Positions 15,459 to 19,432 of a DNA stretch of 19,432 nt are shown one piece after another. Position 1 is the stretch's first letter, and each line of letters opens with the position of its first letter. The translations under genes and the position numbers were made by a program. The notes under the pieces are model-generated. The model worked only from the letters and a program-made list of their open reading frames with translations, made no database searches and was not told where the DNA came from. The DNA comes from Actinomycetales bacterium (lineage in GTDB: Bacteria; Actinomycetota; Actinomycetes; Actinomycetales; Cellulomonadaceae): positions 1 to 19,432 of the forward strand of contig JAAYZM010000220.1 in assembly GCA_012514835.1 (NCBI GenBank). Direction: 5' to 3'.

Positions 15459-17186
15459 ATGTCCGACGCCGCGAAGACGCCGGCTCCCGCCACCTCGCGC
15501 ACCCGCCGCCGCGCACGCGGCGCCACCACGTCAGCGATCGCGAGCCTGCTCCTCGCGGGCACCGCGGCCATCACGCCCGCCCACGCGTTGAGCTCTGACC
15601 TCGACATCCTCGACCTGGGCACCTCCCGGGCGTCGGCGCCCGCGACCCTCGAGGGTGGGCCCTCGGACGTGGTCCGGCTCGAGTCGACGGCCACCACGCG
15701 GCCGGGGTCCACGACGGCGCGCAAGCCGCAGGTCCTCAAGCGCGAGGCCAGCCTATGGATGTCCACGCACGACTGGAACACCCCGGACGCCCAGTCCATC
15801 GACGACATCAACGTGCTCCAGGACGTGAAGCGCAAGACGATCACGATCACGGCCGCGTACGACGCTCCGCCCACCGCCGCGCAGAACACCGATCTGCTGG
15901 TCTGGTTCGGGAACTGGGATGCCAAGGAGGAGTACTGCCACTGGGAGATGGCCGTCCTGGGCAGGGCGCACTCCACGAGCAGTACCGCCGTGGCCGAGTA
16001 CAAGGGCGGCAAGAGCGCTGGCACGGCCAAGCGTGCCCTGTCGGGCTCGACCCTCACCCTGACGCTCACGGGCGGGGCGGCGGCCAACGCGGGCTACGGC
16101 TGCCTCTATGCGGACTTCTTCGACACCGTGCTCGACGCGAACGGCAATCCGGTCTCCCTGGGCTACAGCTACTCGAAGGACTTCACGGCCGAGTGGGAGA
16201 AGGCCCCCGAGTTCGACTTCTACTCGAGCGACCTGCACCCCGCCTACCCGGGCAAGTGGAACAAGGTCCGCATCGTGGTGGACAACGAGGGCAACAAGAC
16301 CGCGAAGAACGTCAAGCTCAAGCTCGCGGGCAAGAAGATGAAGTTCAAGAAGAAGACCATCAAGGTCGGCACCATCAAGGCCGGCAAGTCCAAGACGGTC
16401 TACGCACGCGTGAAGCTCTCCGGCAAGAAGACCCAGAAGCTCAGCTTCCGGGCCACCGCCACGGACGGCTGGACGGCCAAGTCCTCCACCAAGGTCGGCT
16501 ACCGCCCCAAGCCCAAGAAGGTGAAGAGCCTGGTCGGGAAGTCCTACTGGGGCGCGTGGACCGGGACGGGCTCGCAGAACATCTGGCAGGTCGAGGGCAT
16601 GACCTTCGTCAACTCCAAGTGGGTCTACCTGGGCGTCCCCACCAAGGGCGGCATCCCGAAGTGCTCGAGCAAGGTCAAGGAGTGCAAGAAGTACTCGTAC
16701 TCGGCCAAGAAGGGCACGCTCAAGATCGGCAAGCTTCGCGCCAAGGTGAACTCCGAGGGGATCAAGGTCACCAAGGTCCGCAAGAAGGGCGACCACAAGC
16801 TCTTCTACTCCCCGCTGAAGTCCCTCAAGAAGGGCTCGAAGATCAACGCGAAGCTCCAGTACACCGACGGGTCCGGCCCGTGCCCGGGATCGTGATCCTC
16901 GTGGTGGCGCAGCCTGCGGCTCAAGAAGAACGGGACGTTCACGTGGGGCCGGAGCTACATCCACACCTTCGGCTTCATCCCCTTCCAGACCTTCGTCTCC
17001 GGCTCTGACCCGGACAAGGTGGGGACGTACAAGATCCTCAGCAAGAGCCGGATCCAGTTCCGCTACAAGGACCCCGAGACGGGCAAGAACAAGAAGGAGA
17101 CCTACACGATCGGGATCGACTCGAACGTGCTGGGCAAGTACTCGCCCAAGTACGGGCTGCTGATCGGCGCGATGCCCCACACGTAG
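15459..17186 (+). pseudogene. Secreted CARDB-like, lysine-rich protein, interrupted by in-frame TGA
   Basis: The ATG at 15459 follows AAAGGGG at a distance of about eight bases. A Sec signal peptide is clear: basic RTRRRARG, a hydrophobic core and cleavage after AHA at residue 43. Residues about 100-250 form a beta-rich domain, followed by a CARDB-like repeat (about 258-348: PGKWNKVRIVVDNEGNKTAKN, KTIKVGTIKAGKSKTV) very rich in lysine. A C-terminal beta domain begins about 358 with SYWGAWTGTG and includes CSSKVKECKKYSYSAKKG. TGA at 16893-16895 (codon 479) follows GPCPGS, but the frame continues for 96 more codons (SSWWRSLRLKKNGTFTWG to LLIGAMPHT) and ends at TAG. The continuation completes a domain I recall from secreted actinobacterial proteins, so one base change (for example GGA to TGA) seems to have split the gene. 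Function unknown; probably surface or matrix related. Confidence 0.75.
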
Positions 17187-17206
17187 ACCGACCCTGCACC
17201 GACGTC

Positions 17207-17248
17207 ACGGGCGCGGGGGGCCGGACTTCCCCGGCCGCCCGCGCCCGT
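17207..17248. terminator. Strong GC-rich hairpin between convergent genes
   Basis: Two 18-base arms (17207-17224 and 17231-17248) pair with a single mismatch around the loop ACTTCC. It lies 20 bases after the secreted-protein stop and 46 bases beyond the stop of the convergent P-loop gene, so it probably terminates both. No T-tract is present, as is common for high-GC actinobacterial terminators. Confidence 0.75.
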
Positions 17249-17294
17249 CGTCGTCGGACCCCCTGGCCCCGGCGACGCCTCGCGGCCCGACGCG

Positions 17295-19202
17295 CTACTG
17301 GTAGAGCGGCGTGAGCTCTTCGTACTCCTCGACGCTCGCCCCGCGCAGGCACGCCTCGATGAGCGCGCGGCCCGTCGGGTCGAGCTCGTCCGTGAGGAAC
17401 TGCGGCAGCTCGGAGGCGAAGAAGTCCGCGATGATCTGCGCCCCGGTGTCGTACGCCTCGTGACCCACGCGAGACTGGTTCTCGGGGAACAGCAGCGTGG
17501 GGCGCACCTGCTGGCCGTCGAGCTTGACCTCGCGCGGCGTGAAGCCGAACAGGGGGAAGCGCGCGGGGACCAGCTCCTCGCGCCAGATGCGGCCGCCACC
17601 GCGGCGGGCGAGGTACTCGCGCGTGAGCCACTGCGCCGCGAAGCCCACCTTGTACGCGCCGATGTGCTGGTTGGGCACGAGCACGTAGCGGGTGCGGTTC
17701 TGCTCGAGGATCTGGCGCAGCGCGAGGTTGGCCGCCGCGACCTTGGTGCCCGTCGAGAACGGCCAGAACGAGCCCACGCCTTCCGCGACCATGCCGCCCG
17801 TACCGAGCCTCGCGCGCTCCGCGGCGCTCTCACCGATGGACGGGTTCTTGTCACCGCGCGGCGCGATGAGCCGCCACAGCCACGCGAGCCCCGGCGGGAC
17901 CACGTGCATCATGCCCATCACTCCGTAGCTGGGCTTCTCGCGCGTGCACGCGGGCATGCGCACCCCGAACGTGCGCACGTCCACCTCGCGCGGCTCGTCC
18001 ACCACGTGCCGGACGAACCGGCGCGGGATCACCACGCGCGGGTTGGGGCACGGTGTGCCCGTCGAGTCGAGCGTGTGGTCCCACGGGAGGATCGTCGCGC
18101 CGGGCGCGGCGTCGATCGACAGGAACACGAGCGGCTCGGGCGGGTGCACGCACGCGTGCTCGAGCGCCGGTTCCGAACCGTACTCCTTGAGCCCGTCGAC
18201 GCGCACGAACCACCCGTCCTCGGCGTCGGCCACCACGAGGCGCCCGTCGCCGCGCTGCACCGCGGGGTGGCACAGCGTCATGTCGTCCGTGACGGGCGCG
18301 AGCGAGCTCGTCTCGCCGAGGGTCACGCGGTACGGCTCGCCCGTGACGACGTTGGTGCCGAACAGGATGCGGCCGTCGTCCTCACGGCGGATCTCCTGGC
18401 ACATCTCCGACTTGCCGCCGCCGGACGCGCCCTCGTGCATGAACACGGTCTCGTTCTCGTACGGCGTGCGCACACGCACCGAGGACGCGTGGGCCGTGAG
18501 CCAGCCCTCGCGCTCGCCGATGTCCAGGAGCGCGGAGAACACGCCCTTCTTGGCGCTCGGGCCCGGGTAGAGGTTGTACGCGAACACCTCGTGGAGCGTC
18601 TCGGAGCGGTCGTGGACCACCACCTGCTTCCCCCCGAAGTGCGTGTGGCGCAGGGGCGGGGCGAGGTAGAGCGCCGAGCGCGGCGTGAAGGGCCCGAGCT
18701 CTTCGAAAGTGGTCCAGCCCTGCAGGTCCACGAGGATCAGGGCGAAGAACGCGGCGTTCGCGGGGACGACGGCGATCGACGGGTACCCGAGCGTCGGGCC
18801 ACCCGCACGGAAGGGGACGACGACGAGCTCCTGGGCGGCAAGCCAGTCGAGCGTGGCCTGCTTCGTGGGCGCGAAGTCCTCGCCGAACACGTCGCGGTAG
18901 CGCGGCTTGTCCGTGGGCAGGTTGTCCGCGATGCGCATGCAATCCGGGTCGCGGCGGCGCATGTAGTCCTCGGGGTAGTTCACGGCGATCCCGTTGCGAC
19001 CGCGCACCACGGTGGCCTCGAGGATGCTTCGTCCGTCCGCCTCGTACGTGACCTCGCCGGGTGTCCCGGCGCAGTCCACCGCGAGCTCGTACAGCTCGGC
19101 GCGCGTGGCGGGGACGATCACACGGGGACTCGCCTCGAGGGCCGCGCGCACGGCAGGTGGGAGGTCGATCTCGGGCAGCACTGCGACACTGCTGGATTCC
19201 AT
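17295..19202 (-). CDS. DUF4914-like protein with PEPCK-type P-loop
   Basis: 635 aa, no signal peptide or membrane segment, so cytoplasmic. A P-loop is clear, GASGGGKSEM with Lys 264 and Ser 265, in the form seen in PEP carboxykinase-like and HPr kinase-like nucleotide-binding folds. Other conserved-looking stretches are DHTLDSTGTPCPNPRVVIPRRF (about 375-396), YGVMGMMHVVPPGL, and GGMVAEGVGSFWPFSTG. Length and motifs fit my memory of the DUF4914 family, whose function is not established; a kinase or carboxykinase-like reaction on an unknown substrate is possible, but no PEPCK active-site set can be confirmed by eye. The start has an excellent ribosome site, GGAGGAG about six bases before the ATG. 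It is a single gene: a strong hairpin follows and the gene upstream is divergent. Confidence 0.75.
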   Translation of the reverse strand: MESSSVAVLPEIDLPPAVRAALEASPRVIVPATRAELYELAVDCAGTPGEVTYEADGRSILEATVVRGRNGIAVNYPEDYMRRRDPDCMRIADNLPTDKPRYRDVFGEDFAPTKQATLDWLAAQELVVVPFRAGGPTLGYPSIAVVPANAAFFALILVDLQGWTTFEELGPFTPRSALYLAPPLRHTHFGGKQVVVHDRSETLHEVFAYNLYPGPSAKKGVFSALLDIGEREGWLTAHASSVRVRTPYENETVFMHEGASGGGKSEMCQEIRREDDGRILFGTNVVTGEPYRVTLGETSSLAPVTDDMTLCHPAVQRGDGRLVVADAEDGWFVRVDGLKEYGSEPALEHACVHPPEPLVFLSIDAAPGATILPWDHTLDSTGTPCPNPRVVIPRRFVRHVVDEPREVDVRTFGVRMPACTREKPSYGVMGMMHVVPPGLAWLWRLIAPRGDKNPSIGESAAERARLGTGGMVAEGVGSFWPFSTGTKVAAANLALRQILEQNRTRYVLVPNQHIGAYKVGFAAQWLTREYLARRGGGRIWREELVPARFPLFGFTPREVKLDGQQVRPTLLFPENQSRVGHEAYDTGAQIIADFFASELPQFLTDELDPTGRALIEACLRGASVEEYEELTPLYQ

Positions 19203-19311
19203 GGCCAGCTCCTCCGTTGGTAGTCCCTTGACCGTAGACCTGGGCTGCCCGCGCGCCTTGGGACCTGTGACCCGTTCTCTGCGGTACTTCCAGCGCTTAC
19301 TGGCACGCGCG

Positions 19312-19317
19312 TACGCT
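19312..19317 (+). promoter_or_regulatory. Candidate -10 element (TACGCT), possibly leaderless
   Basis: TACGCT fits TANNNT and ends six bases before the GTG at 19324, so the message would start at the start codon itself. No Shine-Dalgarno is visible before the GTG. No good -35 is seen. Confidence 0.35.
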
Positions 19318-19323
19318 GACCAC

Positions 19324-19432
19324 GTGCGGCTCGACGGCGCGCGGACACTGGCGTGGCGACTCGCTCGCCACGCCCTGAGCCCTGCGGTCGGCGCGACGGT
19401 GGGTGACGTGGTTCGGCGCGTGGTCGCGCTGC
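19324..19432 (+). CDS. Start of a gene, possibly winged-helix DNA-binding (AlkZ-like) protein
   Basis: Only 36 codons are present before the window ends. The peptide begins VRLDGARTLAWRLARHALSP and continues with VGDVVRRVVAL. The LAWRLARHAL helix followed by a VVRRV segment recalls the N-terminus of winged-helix proteins related to the AlkZ/YcaQ glycosylases, which start with a helix of this kind, but the fragment is too short to be sure. The GTG is chosen because a TANNNT box ends six bases upstream and the frame is open with GC-rich third positions. It is divergent from the P-loop gene. A perfect 10-bp inverted repeat lies within the first codons. Confidence 0.4.
   Translation, partial: MRLDGARTLAWRLARHALSPAVGATVGDVVRRVVAL
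19350..19374. repeat. Perfect 10-bp inverted repeat in the 5' coding region
   Basis: GGCGTGGCGA (19350-19359) pairs exactly with TCGCCACGCC (19365-19374) around a five-base loop, CTCGC. It lies at codons 9-17 of the gene starting at 19324. Confidence 0.7.

Noticed and set aside
16893..16940. TGA at 16893 as a selenocysteine codon
   Set aside because: Only a weak CGCA/TGCG stem follows, with no convincing SECIS shape, and the protein is a secreted CARDB-like type with no known selenoprotein relatives.

Overview
The window is a high-GC actinobacterial chromosome segment. It carries the conserved cell-wall and cell-division block pstP-rodA-pbpA-pknA-pknB, with crgA, a DUF881 gene, trpG/pabA, a rhomboid gene and ppiA nearby. 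Gene content and order match the region that lies close to oriC in Mycobacterium and other Actinobacteria. The sortase between DUF881 and trpG, the GC-rich codon use and the GH10 glycosidase suggest a Micrococcales member, perhaps Cellulomonas-like. That placement is an inference.

Layout. (1) 1-6664, plus strand: the end of a probable PP2C phosphatase (pstP), then rodA, pbpA, pknA and pknB. Each junction overlaps by 1 or 4 bases (TGATG, GTGA, ATGA, TAGTG), so this is one translationally coupled operon that makes and regulates peptidoglycan. (2) 6665-7829: an accessory lipoprotein gene bracketed by two related palindromic elements. (3) 7830-10127, minus strand: DUF881, class E-like sortase, a 52-aa membrane protein and trpG/pabA, again with 1- or 4-base overlaps. 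(4) 10227-12031: crgA on plus, facing the ppiA-rhomboid pair on minus. The gap between crgA and rhomboid holds two hairpins, one of which contains a perfect DnaA-box nonamer. (5) 12137-17186: an accessory stretch with four genes, three of them cut by a single in-frame stop while coding continues in the same frame afterwards: a helical membrane protein (TAG), a GH10 xylanase (TAG) and a secreted CARDB-like protein (TGA). The fourth, a DUF4349 lipoprotein, is intact. (6) 17295-19432: a large PEPCK-like P-loop protein (DUF4914-like) on minus and the first 36 codons of a divergent gene on plus.

The most notable signals are the cluster of three nonsense-interrupted genes confined to the non-core part of the window, the related palindromes flanking the lipoprotein gene, the DnaA-box hairpin behind crgA, and a LacI-family-type operator at the xylanase start. 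I saw no rRNA, tRNA, CRISPR array, transposase or integrase. I found no convincing wholly new system. The closest candidates are the palindrome-flanked lipoprotein gene and the DUF4914-like P-loop protein, both of unknown function.
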